Assembly: GCA_911728455.2 (NCBI GenBank)
Contig: OU452228.1
Location: forward strand, 15,018,104 to 15,082,103
DNA: 64,000 nucleotides
Direction: 5' to 3'
From: Marthasterias glacialis
Taxonomy: Eukaryota; Echinodermata; Asteroidea; Forcipulatida; Asteriidae
Every line of letters begins with the position of its first letter. The stretch's first letter is position 1. This document shows, piece by piece, positions 24,075 to 35,154 of this stretch. The notes below the pieces were generated by a model, which was not told where the DNA came from, did not search any database, and saw nothing but the letters and a program-made list of their open reading frames with translations. The translations under genes and the position numbers were made by a program.

Positions 24075-25860
24075 CTCTGGCAACATCTAGGGGCCACGCA
24101 GACGGCTCCTCATCCGCCCATCCTCGAAAAGCAAATGAGGGTTACTTCAATGAAACTTGATAACCTAATGTGTTCATCCTCAACGCCTTGAGGTGTACAT
24201 TCGAGCCAATTAAAATCGTGAGTTACTTTCTCGTCAATCATCTCTGACAGTTGAGGAGAGAAAATTAAGTTGTCAATTAATCGTTTTTTGATGAAAGAAA
24301 TTGACCCAAAAGCAAATTGAATATCTGTCACAATTTGATATGCTCCTGTTTCATTTGTATGACTTCAAAATGACACTAAGCTTATAGATAACTACATGGT
24401 TGTCCACGAATAGACGCTTTCGCTGGAAAGTAAGAACGTGACAAAATTATTGTCAGCCCACTCTTGTGGACTTCGTTGTCATTTCATAGGCCACTCTTCT
24501 TATTATGAATTTTAAACGCAGCCCAAATTCTATGCAGGCGCCGACTTGAACGAATAATCAATTTTTATTGGCCAATTGAGCAGCATTGAATAGCCCCAAG
24601 GGCCTGGGCCGATAGTTCATGGTGTACCAACTTTCAGTCTAACGATCTTGCAATAGATACCGGTAGTCTTGAAAAAGTTGACCTGTTAAAAATACTGTCC
24701 TATATTTGCTTAAAGTTCGAACACCCCTTCTCCCGTTGAGGTTGAAATTCCTACCCCTTTTCTCGGTCAAGATGGAATAAATTTGAAAGTGATAACGTCT
24801 ATTTGTCCCTGTTTTCGGTATTTGTTCTGACTTAAACAAAAGTCAAGCGGCTTCGAAATGATCAGTGAATGTATCAGCAGTGACAAAACAATATATATGT
24901 ATCCATAATGGAACATTAAGTTGTTGACTTCGTAATTTCTGTACCGTAGGGGTTCGGTGAAAACCTACACTTTATACAGTTGCACTTTCGAAGGCGCCGA
25001 GTGTCGAATATTTACATTTTAAACAGCCACAGAAGAGCATCTTTTTTGATTCCGGGATCCGGATGTCTTTCTTGATTAAAGGTCTGTGACTATGAACGGA
25101 TGTTTATCGTGCTCAAAAATCTTCATTGCGAATGCATTTATACAAGACCAATGGTTGAGGGATTATGGTGTGGCTGATACAGTATCAAAAAGTGAGATAT
25201 TAGTCAAAGCATCGTCACGTAAAGGGACACCCACCCTTGGAGTACCTTACTTACTTTATTACCCATAACTTATCAACTGGGAGAATGACATACAGCTAAT
25301 TGCTGGCATTTTTTCGAAGAAAAAAAGGCACGTACAAAAGTTGTGAAAAATGATTAATATCTTTATTCGCATCGACACAATGCACAGTGATGGGTTGTAA
25401 ACGTTAGGGAGGGGTTGATGCCTTTCCTTTTCTTTTTTTGAGGTTGTCAACAATTCTAGTCCTTTTTTTCATAATGTCAGCACAATATTATGGTAACTTC
25501 TTTTATATACATTTTTCTCAATAATTCTAATTGTTAATGCTTTTCAATTTTAGAGTAGTTTTTATCAATGCAAACCAAATTGTTTTTAGTCTTTCAACTT
25601 TTTGTCGTTAAATAACAACCGAAATTAAATGAAATGAAAATCGACGTTTTGTTCAACTTCGGGTACCGTAGTTTTATTCAATTGACCACGGTGTTTTTAA
25701 CGATTCCATTTTTCACTTAGGTGTCACATGGGAGGTTAAAAATGAGTCAAATCATTTTTTGCGTGTTTTGGTATTTTGGTTTCTTTTTCTTTGTAAGAAA
25801 ACCACTGGTCAGCATAGTAAGACTGCATGCTAAGCTCGTTTGGTATAACAAGTAAAAGTA
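24075..25860. other. Unassigned non-coding DNA
   Basis: No exon, RNA gene or element that I can support in about 1.8 kb. Confidence 0.4.
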
Positions 25861-25864
25861 ATGT

Positions 25865-26323
25865 TTATAACACACCTATCCCTGGTTCTTTATCCTGATT
25901 GGCTGACACACGGTCGCGTGGGGTGAACTATTATACACATATGGACTGGCAATGAGGGAAATAGTGCACGTCTATGCAACCCGAGGGCCTGTGAGTGACC
26001 AGGAGAGGGTTCTATTTCCCGAGGCCGAATGTGTTTTCTAACACACCTCAGTCCAAAATGTCGGTTAGAAGAGTAAATTGCGGTTTTGGGGCCGGAGATT
26101 CTTCTCGATCCGCAGACGCCGTTGTTCTCTTGAGGGCGCTCTTTACCAGTCAATAGTTTGGGTTTTTTTTAAAACTATTTCCCGCTTTGCGAACTATTTC
26201 CCCCGAATGAAGTGCGTGCGGTGCATGTGGTGCAGATTTCATGCACTAGGCTGTATTAGTTCACCCCACGCGACCGTGTTTCAGCCAATCAGGATAAAGA
26301 ACCAGAGAGAGGTGTGTTATAAT
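25865..26323. mobile_element. MITE with TTATAACACACCT ends, carrying a nested half element
   Basis: The left end TTATAACACACCT and right end AGGTGTGTTATAA are inverted. The arms continue with CTGGTTCTTTATCCTGATTG against CAATCAGGATAAAGAACCAG and with an ACGGTCGCGTGGGGTGAACTA pair. At 25,930-26,040 it contains a half copy of the palindrome that is whole at 26,472-26,650. A further TIR-like AACACACCT at about 26,042 shows a second element overlapping it. Confidence 0.75.
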
Positions 26324-26472
26324 ATAGCTAAAAAAACAAAAACTATTGACTGGTAAAGAGCTCCCTCAATTAGAGAACGAAAATGGCGGCGTCTGCAGAT
26401 CGAGAAGAAACTCTGGCCAAAAAACCGCGATTTACTCTTCTAACCGACATTTTGGACTGAGGTGTGTTATAA
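26040..26472. mobile_element. Second TTATAACACACCT-type element overlapping the first
   Basis: Its ends AACACACCTCAGTCC (26,042) and GGACTGAGGTGTGTTATAA (about 26,453-26,471) are inverted, and long arms follow (AAAATGTCGGTTAGAAGAGT against ACTCTTCTAACCGACATTTT, and TTTACCAGTCAATAGTTT against AAACTATTGACTGGTAAA). The right arm includes AAAATGGCGGCGTCTGCAGA, which looks like a start codon but belongs to the repeat. Confidence 0.7.
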
Positions 26473-26650
26473 AACACATATGGACTGGCATTATTCGGGC
26501 AATAGTGCACGTCTATGCACCCCTCGGGCCTGTGAGTGACCAGGAGAGGGTCTTATTTCCCTCGGCCTTTGGCCTCAGGAAATAGGACCCTCTTCTGGTC
26601 ACTCACAGGCCCTCGGGTTGCATACACATTGCCAGTCCATGTGTGTATAA
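26472..26650. mobile_element. Palindromic foldback element with CCTCGGC centre
   Basis: About 180 bp, arms of about 80 bp: CACATATGGACTGGCA on the left and TGCCAGTCCATGTGTG on the right, meeting at the palindrome CCCTCGGCCTTTGGCCTCAGG at about 26,558. Half of the same element lies inside the MITE at 25,865. Confidence 0.75.
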
Positions 26651-27065
26651 TATTCGGTTTGCGGTTACACCATGTGATAATATCTACTTTGCTATACAGT
26701 AGATTGTTCTTGTGATAACTTGTCTTGCTATTAATCTACTACCGCGGAGTATATTTCGGAATTCGGGAGACAACTTAGTTCTGAAAAGAACCGTCCTACG
26801 GTAGTGAAGTTATCCGAGAAGTCCCCCCAATCCACTAAGCGAAAAAAGTAGTAGTAGTAGTCCCGGCCGATTTCCTACCCCCAGGAAGTACTTAAAAAGC
26901 AGGACGGTTCTTTTCAGAAATAAGTTGTCCCCCCACCCCGAATTCCGAAATCTACCTCCGCGGTAGTAGAATACTAACAGGACAAGTTCTCACAAGAACA
27001 ATCTACTATACATGTATATATAGCAAAGTATTATAATCACATGATGTTACCGCAAACCAAATATA
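26649..27065. mobile_element. 417-bp MITE with long arms
   Basis: The left terminus ATATTCGGTTTGCGGTTACA and right terminus GTTACCGCAAACCAAATATA are inverted. The arms also pair through TACTTTGCTATA / TATAGCAAAGTA, AGATTGTTCTTGTGA / TCACAAGAACAATCT and AAAAGAACCGTCCT / AGGACGGTTCTTTT. The spacer holds an (AGT)n run. It abuts the foldback on its left. No coding capacity. Confidence 0.8.
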
Positions 27066-27169
27066 CATTGATGCGTCACCATGCAATGCCTCAAACCCTC
27101 TAGTAATAGTAAAACAATGTTTATTCAGAAACAATTGTTTGCCTTGAATTCTGACTATTTTCCCCATTT

Positions 27170-27308
27170 TCTTTCTTTCTTCATTTATTTTTAATTCATT
27201 TATTTATTACTATTCTTTCATAGGTTTTAAGTTTCCTGACCTGTTTACATGCAATATAATGAAGTGGATTTTAGCGCTATAAAAGGATGGTGTTTATCAT
27301 TATGATTA
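27170..27308 (+). mobile_element. Probable LINE or SINE 3' tail
   Basis: T-rich sequence followed by TTTAGCGCTATAAAAGGATG and TTATCATTATGATTA. The GCGCTATA plus ATT-rich ending matches the retroposon tails at 57.1 kb and 4.2 kb. No coding remnant seen. Confidence 0.35.
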
Positions 27309-27309
27309 T

Positions 27310-28690
27310 CCAGCTTTTAGGAAAAAACAGGGGGGAAAGTTCAACCTGTCCATAGACTTCAAATCAAATACCAATTTGAATTTTAACCTAACCTTGTTCG
27401 TTCTGTTTTTCTTTTTCAATGCTCAGGAAGTTTGTGTGATTCTGTTGAAGCAGCTATATAGCTCTGTTGAATGTGGCCGCCAAGGGTACGTGACCTGCAT
27501 GGGTATCGATATCGGACAGGACTACCCGTGACCACCCTGAGGTAAGCCCAAGACATCACCCCTTACTAGTGTTTCAACTGACCATTGTGCATTGGGGTCA
27601 TCTATAAGCTAACCAACAACTCATTGATTAGCCTTATTCTGCCTTCAGGCAAAACTCGTATAATACTGCGTCAAAGTTAAATCTTGTTGTTGCAACAACT
27701 GTCGAAAAACAACTATGAAAAATATCAAATAATGATCCACGGTTACGTGAATACATCATAACAGTTCTCCATTTTGTCTTTCCCTTACTCCCCCTGAAGT
27801 CGCACCATCTGAGGCTTTGACGTCATTGGTTTATACCTTTAAAACACACTCACACAACACAATTAAACACGCACGGATTTGATGATATAATGCCGTTTTA
27901 AAATCAGACTGTAAACAACTCGTCTGTTTAGTATTGTCCCTAATCCCTGCAGGATAAACAGCGTTTTCAGTTTATTAAAGGTCACTGTATTATATGCATA
28001 CATTATTATTAAATAAGGATCAAAGGAGTAATAGAGAAAAAACACACATCTATTTAAATATTGTGTTTGTCACTGCTACAACTACATTTTCTAAAGAGCT
28101 CTGTTTATGAAGGCCCTATCGAAAAGGATACCGGTAAAAACGGGTTATTTTGAAGTTAGTTCACCGAAAAAAATTCCTTAGGAGAGGACGCAGTCGTAAA
28201 AATAAATTACATCGTCTGTACATTCGACAACCTCAGTCGTCGGATAGACTTTTGGCGTCCATTTGTACAGAGGGGTATAGTAGTCCGCTTTTCATCATGC
28301 TCGTAATTCCCCATTTTCATAGTTCCCCAAACGATTTGTTCATTTAGCACGTAAAAAAAAGGTGTCACAACTTATTCAAGATTGTTGACACATCATTGAT
28401 GTACAAATAAGTGATAGAGTCGAAACCTGGCAGACCGAGACCAGCGTCCACTGCAGAGTCTCAAAACCTACATCACTGCAAACATTAAAGGCATCATACT
28501 TCATCGGGTTTTGGGAAGCTTGCATTCATTCCAAATCAAGCTTTGATTGCAGACTCATGTGAATGTGAATTCAGCCATGATCCTTGCGTTCTAGAGCAAA
28601 AACGAGGTGTGTAAATTCAGATGAGTTGACTTAATCTCTAACCCCCTTATAAAGCACAAGGTCTAAAAGCAGGGTGGGGCTACATGCCAT
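27310..28690. other. Unassigned non-coding DNA
   Basis: No feature I can support. Confidence 0.4.
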
Positions 28691-28699
28691 ATTATTTTA

Positions 28700-28810
28700 T
28701 ATTAATATTATTACTGGTTTGTTAAAAATCTGCTCATGGCAGCCAGCAGGCTGAATTACAATACAGATTTACATTAAAAAAGAAGTTACAGCAAAATATT
28801 AAATTTAGAA
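28700..28810 (-). mobile_element. LINE 3' untranslated tail, antisense
   Basis: Read on the minus strand it gives TTCAGCCTGCTGGCTGCCAT followed by GAGCAGATTTTTAACAAACC and an AT-rich end. I associate this ending with invertebrate CR1/L2-type LINE tails. That association is from memory. No reverse-transcriptase frame remains next to it. Confidence 0.4.
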
Positions 28811-28814
28811 ATAT

Positions 28815-29184
28815 AAAACAATTTAAAAAGCAATGAACCGAAGAAAAAACAACAACATTATGTCATATCTCCCGATCGAGACTGATTTAAAATGGTTGTT
28901 GCCCGTAAGCCTACCTAGCCATCAAATCGTTCAAAGCCCGTGTCCGAAAGTGGCTGATGAGGGCATAGCCGTGGCTAGGGGCAGTATGCTTCAACGCATG
29001 ATGAACTAGCCACAGTCACGGAAACGGCTAATTCGAACTTCGGCATAAAAATGCGCCGGAAGTCAAAGTATCTTTGGTGTTTACATCTTCAGGCTGCACA
29101 ACCGCAGGTTTTTGACAACGCGCACATCTATAAAATGAGAGGAAACGGTTAAGCTGAAGAGCGAGGATCATTAAACCCCCCCCC

Positions 29185-29224
<40 letters not shown>

Positions 29225-30005
29225 TTTTTAAACAATTCGATATGTGTTTCCTTACACATAGCCTCGAATTATTTGTCTGTTTTTTGTGTTTTTTTGTTTT
29301 TTTTTTTGTATATTATAGGTGGGAGGACGAGGCTAAGTTGCCCCCTTTTCACGATACCCTACCCCACCCCTCTCTCTTTTTCACTTCCGCACTTGTCTAC
29401 CGGGCTAAATATCCGTCAGTCAATTCTCTTTTTTTATCGACTGTGTCATCGTCTCCTTGTTGACAGTAAGTTCAACGACAAAAACAACACCCATACTAGA
29501 TATACTTGAATGAAAACCCCGTTATACAAATATGCATTTCTTAATTAAAAACCAACACTCTTGTTGTTTGTTTTCTGGGGGTCTCTGGTCATCTTCTCCG
29601 TACCCGGAGGGGGCCACCCTGCTTCCCACGTCACTTCTCCTTCGAGGAAGCTAACAGGCATCCCACGCTTTGCAACACGCCACAGGGAGGGAAAGAGTTA
29701 GCCTTCCCCCAACCCTAAGAAAATGAAGTTAGGAATTTGGTTTAAACTATTTACAATAAGAAGTATGCTGGGAGTGTTTTTGTACTAGCTTGAGGTGTTT
29801 TTTTCTTAACAGGTGAAGTCATGATATTTTAAGTGCTCGAGCGAAGGGCTGTGGGCACAGTAGTACATTCAGACTTATGAGGAGAAAAAACGTACCTAAT
29901 TATTTTCCGTCAGCAAAACTAAGTGTTTTTTATGAAAAAAAACGTCATTCACAATCTCTTCAAATTAATGAATAGATTCACTCCGAAAAGAGTCGAGGAA
30001 ATTTG
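28815..30005. other. Unassigned, with a long poly-A tract
   Basis: 29,178-29,222 is a C run followed by about 40 A residues. That could be a retroposon tail, but no body is recognised upstream. The rest holds no supported gene. Frames at 29,242-29,509 are short and without motif. Confidence 0.4.
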
Positions 30006-30366
30006 TCCCCAATCTCCCCCTTTTTAATTTTTTTATGCAAGTCACCAGACACACAAGGCCAGTAAGCCACTTGAGGTGTGGGCTACGAATCAGCTGTTTT
30101 CCCCAGGGCCCATTGCCAACTACTCCTGGGGCTGAAACAGGTTCACCCCGTTTACAGTCCGTAAGGATGTAGGCTTGGGTATCATCCATCAGAAGCCTGG
30201 CTGGTAGAGCACAAAGCTCTACCTCCCCAACTTTTACAAAGTAATTATGGTTAAGTCCCTTGCTCAAGGACACAAGTGTCATGACTGGGACTCGAACCCA
30301 CACTCCGATGACTCAGCCACCAGAGCTTGAGTCCCACGCACTAACAACTCGTCCACGACACGCCAC
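30006..30366 (-). mobile_element. tRNA-derived SINE, antisense
   Basis: On the minus strand the head reads CGTGTCGTGGACGAGTTGTT with a B box (GGTTCGAGTCC) at 30,288-30,298, followed by ACACTTGTGTCCTTGAGCAA and GACTTAACCATAATTACTTT. That is the same head and early body as the SINEs at 5.3 and 56.8 kb. Beyond about 30,225 the body differs from those two (GTAGAGCTTTGTGCTCTACC and so on), so this is either a second subfamily or a copy with a replaced 3' half. The far end is approximate. Confidence 0.75.
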
Positions 30367-30369
30367 ACG

Positions 30370-31120
30370 CCTATTTCGCGTCATTATACACGTGGTTTAT
30401 GTGATTTTACCAAACAGCTGTTTTATTAATTTGTTTCAACAAATTGTGTGTCAGGAAAATTGATGTAGAACCGGAGACGACTGGGCCGTGGTCCTTGTCA
30501 AACTAAAGGGATTATAAAATAAAAAGTAATGACCCATAAATGTGTGCCCCAAGGTCTTATTGAATGAAAGATATAGCTGTCAGCACCTGTTCAACACGAA
30601 AAAAAGAACATATTTGGAAAAACTTGTGCTGGAAAAAAAAGCTATATACTACATTGACTAGAATGCTGTCTCATGATTCCACATGCCATGCACATGATTT
30701 TCTGAAGCCTCTGCCGCACGAGCATTATCATTAAAATAGGTATTATGGACTGACAATCCTCTTGGTAAGTTTGACGTAATTCCACTCTAAGCCACGCCCA
30801 CTTCATTCAAACTGGCACCAATCGATAGCGAGCAGTCCGTGAGAAACGCATTGAGCTAGTTTTTGTATGATGATTTATGTAAGTAAAGTTTAATAATTGG
30901 ACTTGGCTTTTACAAGTGTGAAAGTTTCTGCCATAAAAAATGCCTTTGAACGACGAATTGTGTAAATCTTTGTTAAAATTTTATGTACACAAACCTATGG
31001 AACCGGAAGTATCGATCACTTTGGGCGTGCAACAGATGTGTGCGCGTGTGACGCAATGACTTTCCAACAGCTAACAGCCGTACACAATCATTTCAAGCCT
31101 TTACATTATGGTTTTACCAT
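30370..31120. other. Unassigned non-coding DNA
   Basis: No supported feature. Confidence 0.4.
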
Positions 31121-31123
31121 AGA

Positions 31124-31217
31124 GCTTCATAGATCTATGCTTTGTACACAAACATTAATGTGCCCGCACGGCTTCATAGCTCTATGGTATGTACTCAAAC
31201 ATTAATGTGCCCGCACT
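31124..31217 (+). repeat. 47-bp tandem duplication
   Basis: Two units, each starting GCTTCATAG and ending ACATTAATGTGCCCGCAC, offset by exactly 47 bp with about five differences. Each contains a small dyad (CATAGATCTATG in unit 1, CATAGCTCTATG in unit 2). Confidence 0.85.
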
Positions 31218-31439
31218 TCAAAACGTAGGACGAGTTTCAGCGATCTCGTCAATATTATTATATTAGCTCTGTACTTGGGCCATTGAGTCCATTGCCTGTA
31301 TTTATTCAACCCGGACCATTTCTAACGGAACATTATTTCTTTCAATACGTTATGCTCAAACCCTTACATCCGTCAAATTACCCGGTTTGTAAAAAAATAA
31401 TTAAAAATAATAATCATAAAATGTCAAACAAACTTTGAA

Positions 31440-31735
31440 ATCCGACACAATGATTATACCCGACAGTGGATTGTGTCAGACAGACCTTATTTGCCCAATT
31501 AAATGGATTGTAGGCTATACTGTGTCGGATGTGTCGGACAAGATGGCCGAATTCTGTTATCAAACTTAATGGTCCTATTATGTCGAACGTTGTTGGACAC
31601 AATTGTTCATGTCGGATGCAGTGATCCGATTATGTTGTCGGACGCTATGGATGTTGGGCACAACGGTCTGTTGGTAGTCCGTGACCCTTTCGGACACAAT
31701 GATCAGTGTCTGACATTGGGGCCTATAATGATCCG
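31440..31735. repeat. Diverged GTCGGACA repeat
   Basis: Irregularly spaced TGTCGGA, GGACACAATG and CCGATTATGT words like those in the arrays at 32.3 and 37.9 kb, but with insertions between them. Probably an old copy of the same minisatellite. Open frames on both strands are by-products. Confidence 0.5.
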
Positions 31736-31739
31736 GAAT

Positions 31740-32240
31740 AAAAATTTGATAAATGAAAAGACAACAAAATATCCGAGAGTGATGATTTTCAACTTCATAA
31801 AGTGAACCAAAGATGTACGATCTACGTGTAACCGTTTGCAAACCTGCAAGCAGACCTGCACAAAGCCATAGTGCAGCTTTTTTCCAAATCGGGGTTCAAC
31901 GAATTGAGGTGACTTCACTGAGTTTTAACTCCTTGCACTTTCACTTTGGGTTCCTAATATGTATTGATGCATTTAGGGTAAATGCAATTCACAAAAGGTA
32001 AAGGTTCTTTCAGAATGTCAAGGAACTGAATCGTAAGAAAAGAAAAGAAATGAGAAGAAAGGGAGAACAAATAAAGAAAAGAAGAAAAAGGGGCAAAGCT
32101 AGTGCTGTCACAGACCGAGCTCTGCGCGGCACCTCGTAAAGTCTTGCTCAATTACATTATTGCGCAACCCATTTTGTGGGAGCGTGTGACTCTCGCATTC
32201 GGAGCGTATGGAGCAAACATTAAAGAGCCTTTATAATGTA
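31740..32240. other. Unassigned non-coding DNA
   Basis: A-rich purine run at about 32,030-32,095. No supported gene. Confidence 0.4.
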
Positions 32241-32244
32241 TTTT

Positions 32245-32785
32245 ACGCACCGTTTTGTCCGACACGGACTTATATTATTTCCGACTACAATTTTGAACGC
32301 TTATGTTATATCAAACAAAAGTCGATATCCCCAAAATAAACTTCAGTTCAGTTTTGAACGCTTATGTTTTATCCATTGTGTCCGAAGAAGAATTATGTCC
32401 GACCTATTGTGTTGACGAACGATTATGTCCGACCCATTGTGTCCGTCAGATATCCCCAAAATAAACTTCAGTTCAGTTTTGAACGCTTATGTTTTATCCA
32501 TTGTGTCCGAAGAAGAATTATGTCCGACCTATTGTGTTGACGAACGATTATGTCCAACCCATTGTGTCCGTCGGACACAATGGGTTGGACATAATCGTTC
32601 GTCGGACACAATGGGTCGGACATAATGGTTTGTCGAACACAATATGTCGGTCATAATGGTTTGTCGAACACAATGGGTTGGACATAATGGTCTGTGTGAC
32701 ACAATGGTTCGGATATAATGGTGTGTAGAACGCAATGGGTTGGACATAATGGTCGATGTCAGACATGGTGTCAAACAAACGCGCG
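32245..32785. repeat. GTCGGACA minisatellite with central inversion and internal duplication
   Basis: The unit is built from TGTCGGACACAATGGG and TCGGACATAATGG words, about 31 bp per double unit. The left part runs as TTATGTCCGACCCATTGTGT. At about 32,572 the orientation flips, making a perfect palindrome over roughly 32,545-32,600 (GTGTCCG then TCGGACAC). A 121-bp direct duplication lies in the left part (32,327-32,447 and about 32,449-32,568), each copy starting with ATCCCCAAAATAAACTTCAG. The frames here (repeated CPTHCVRQT-type words) are artefacts. Confidence 0.85.
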
Positions 32786-32789
32786 TGTG

Positions 32790-33317
32790 TTGCGGGCATG
32801 GCTGCATGAATGAGGTTTGGGAGAGAAAGATGGTTTGCAGGAAAATGTGGAAAATGAGCAGTACATCTTTTAAACCTGAAATTGACGAAAACTATTTCAT
32901 CAATGTCGTAAAATGGTGCGGCAGTTATTGAAAATGTATTATTGAGAGATACATTACTTACAATAAAAAAATGCAATTTTATTTTCATCGAGAATTGAAA
33001 ATAATATCATGTTTGGATGACCATGCAAGCCGCCGACGTTTTCCCTCTCCGAATATCTGATTAAATTATAAGTCGGAGAAAGAGCGGCCTTTGAAATGAA
33101 TTCATTGCAGAAAGAAATGACAGACAGAGAAAATATATCTCAACTTGGGAAGAGAGGACAAAACATTAAAGCACGTGGACAACATTGGTAATGGTCAAAG
33201 ACCAGTATCTGCACTTTATGTGACCCAACATGTACATGAAATAACAAACCTGTGAAAGTTTAAGCTCAATCCGTCATCGGAGTCAAAAGAAAATAGTGGG
33301 GGAAACCTTAGGATGCT
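32790..33317. other. Unassigned non-coding DNA
   Basis: No supported feature. Confidence 0.4.
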
Positions 33318-33480
33318 TTCACTGCTTTCAAACATCGGGTTTTAGATTCGCGAGTTTCACTCATTTCTCAAAAGAATACAGCATGTCAAGCGCAACTTTT
33401 TCAAGGAAAAGTTTTCCGCAAAGGCCATTTTATATCATGTAAGTTAAGTATGCAAATCTGTAAACATTTATATTTTCAAG
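33318..33480 (+). repeat. Dispersed repeat family, copy 3 of 3
   Basis: Shares TTTCAAACATCGGGTTTTAG, TTTCACTCATTTCTCAAAAG and AAATCTGTAAACATTTAT with the copies at 6,226 and 13,914, in the same order. Followed at about 33,505 by an (AT)n run. Confidence 0.55.
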
Positions 33481-33898
33481 GAGTCAGAGATGGAAAATAA
33501 CAAAAAATATATATATATATAGGTCTCCATGTGAATATCCGAGAAAATATTCCCCAGCAAGCAGTCACAGATGGAAATGTTAAGACTGAAAGGTGACTCT
33601 ATGAACGAATCACGGCATCCTTTGTTAGCTGTCCCTTAAAGACATTTGAATTGTTGCATTCAGTCATTTGATACTAAACAAGCTTTTGTTTAGCAGAACT
33701 AGTCTCCGGTTCGCACAATCAGCCATCTTTGTCATCGGGATTCTTTTCTTTTTTTTTGTAAATAATAGTCTTTTCATTGCTTCACCGAATATGGACACAT
33801 GCTGTTCAATTTTTCCTCTATTAACTGTCCACGTTGAATCGAAGTTGACTGTAGAATCGCGGACAGTGCACGCCTGACATTTTCACTCTCAAATCCCC

Positions 33899-33936
33899 CC
33901 AAACAAAAGTCGATATCCCCAAAATAAACTTCAGTT
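33899..33936 (+). repeat. Short copy of the 32.3-kb duplicated word
   Basis: CAAACAAAAGTCGATATCCC, then CAAAATAAACTTCAGTT, is identical over about 36 bp to 32,312-32,347 and 1.6 kb away from it. It marks a local duplication or a shared element. Confidence 0.7.
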
Positions 33937-33939
33937 TCA

Positions 33940-34435
33940 AAAAGGAGCTGATGGAACTACCTCCCTGCGGAGCACAAAACGTTATTAGAGATGCATTAGT
34001 TAAATTCAAATCAATGTTTCAAATAAAATTACTGTTCACCCCTCGCAAAACCCATACCTACCTGATATTTGGGTAATTCCGGTGCCCCCCCCCCCTGGAC
34101 AAACATAACCGCCCTCCTGCATACAGACGAGAAACTCGTTATTCTGTACTGACTTTGATTACGTCATTCAAAATAAAATTTTGAGTGTTCTTGTAATTCT
34201 ATACTGTCGACTTTTGTCAAGTTTAGACGGAGTTGTTTCTGTGGAGTATCGGTGCTGGTATGAAATTTATAATGAGTGAGCTTTCTGCGAAATTACCCCC
34301 CCCCCCCCCCCGATGTCTACTAAGTCGGTACTTTATTCAAAGCTTCATCTAGAAAGCTTACCGTCCCGTTTACAAAAAACGGTTAAAAAAACATGATGTG
34401 TGTTTATTAAAATGTAAACTTTTTCCAGCGTAGAC
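33940..34435. other. Unassigned, with two poly-C runs
   Basis: C runs at about 34,086-34,096 and 34,297-34,311. Nothing else supported. Confidence 0.4.
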
Positions 34436-34439
34436 AAAG

Positions 34440-34560
34440 GGTGCACCATTTTTTCCACAGGGCACTTCTGGCCAATTAAAACAGCGGTTTCTGTTTGCAT
34501 TTTTCTTTTTAACAAGCCCCTTTTCAGCGCTCTTGTTATATATACTGTGCCATTTACTCA
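34440..34560 (-). repeat. Dispersed repeat pair with 38,900-39,000 (opposite orientation)
   Basis: GGGCACTTCTGGCCAATTAA, then TTAACAAGCCCCTTTTCAG, then CGCTCTTGTTATA matches the reverse complement of 38,905-38,990 (TTAATTGGCCAAAAGTGCCC, AAAGGGCTTGTAAA, TAACAAGAGCG). Class unknown, possibly an hAT-type end (see 38,960). Confidence 0.6.
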
Positions 34561-34639
34561 TATAAATTATCCCCTATGATTAATGCACCGTTTCCCGAAA
34601 GCTTTTACCAGCATCTATTCATAACTTTTTTATATCAAC

Positions 34640-34985
34640 CACTTCTCAACCACTGTCTTTTTCCATCGCAGCCTCCTGCCTATGGCATGGTCTACCAATA
34701 ACACTCAAAACACTACCGGACATCGGTCCCTTCAGAACACAACTCAAAACCTACCTCTTCACTCAAACTATTCCATACTCTTCACTGGATACCAGCCCTA
34801 TGTAGGCCAATTATTATTTCTTAATGACTACAGTTTTAGCAGGTTGGGTTGTGTGGTATCCTTAGTGGAAATTGGTGAATATGAATGGATATCCTTTTAA
34901 TAAAAAACAAACAAACAAACAAACAAAAAACTAACAATCAACCAACCCAACAATACAACCCACCCAACCAACAAACAATATCATT
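34640..34985 (+). mobile_element. LINE 3' fragment: last 48 codons of the reverse-transcriptase ORF plus tail
   Basis: A plus-strand frame from 34,659 to the TAG at 34,803-34,805 reads FSIAASCLWHGLPITLKTLP, then DIGPFRTQLKTYLF. The pattern FSxAAPxLWNSLP...FKxQLKTYLF is the conserved C-terminal end of ORF2 in CR1/L2/Jockey-like LINEs. It is truncated at the 5' side, as usual for incomplete reverse transcription. The tail ends in AATAAAAAACAAAC, then (ACAA)n. The canonical LWNSLP reads LWHGLP here. It is the best LINE remnant in the window and a plausible relative of the partner that moves the SINEs, though no shared 3' end was demonstrated. Confidence 0.7.
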
Positions 34986-35154
34986 TAATGCAATCGTAAA
35001 TACCATACAATAACGGAGAACATCATGCCAACTTCATATTGGATCAGCAGACTCTTGTATCACAGTGTTGTAGCACACTTGTGTCAATCCTTCTACTTCT
35101 ACATCGTTACTCGGCAGGATCCTCAAGTTAGGATATAAACGCCAAGGAACTTTA

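Noticed and set aside
26346-26585. ATGGCGGCGTCTGCAG start codon and frame
   Set aside because: The segment is an arm of an inverted-repeat element, with its mirror at 26,055-26,160.
29178-29222. Poly-A tail of a retroposed gene
   Set aside because: No coding or SINE/LINE body could be recognised upstream of the tract.
32529-32988. Proteins of repeated CPTHCVRQT words, also at 37,713-38,385
   Set aside because: Frames are created by the GTCGGACA minisatellite; several overlapping frames on both strands give similar periodic peptides.
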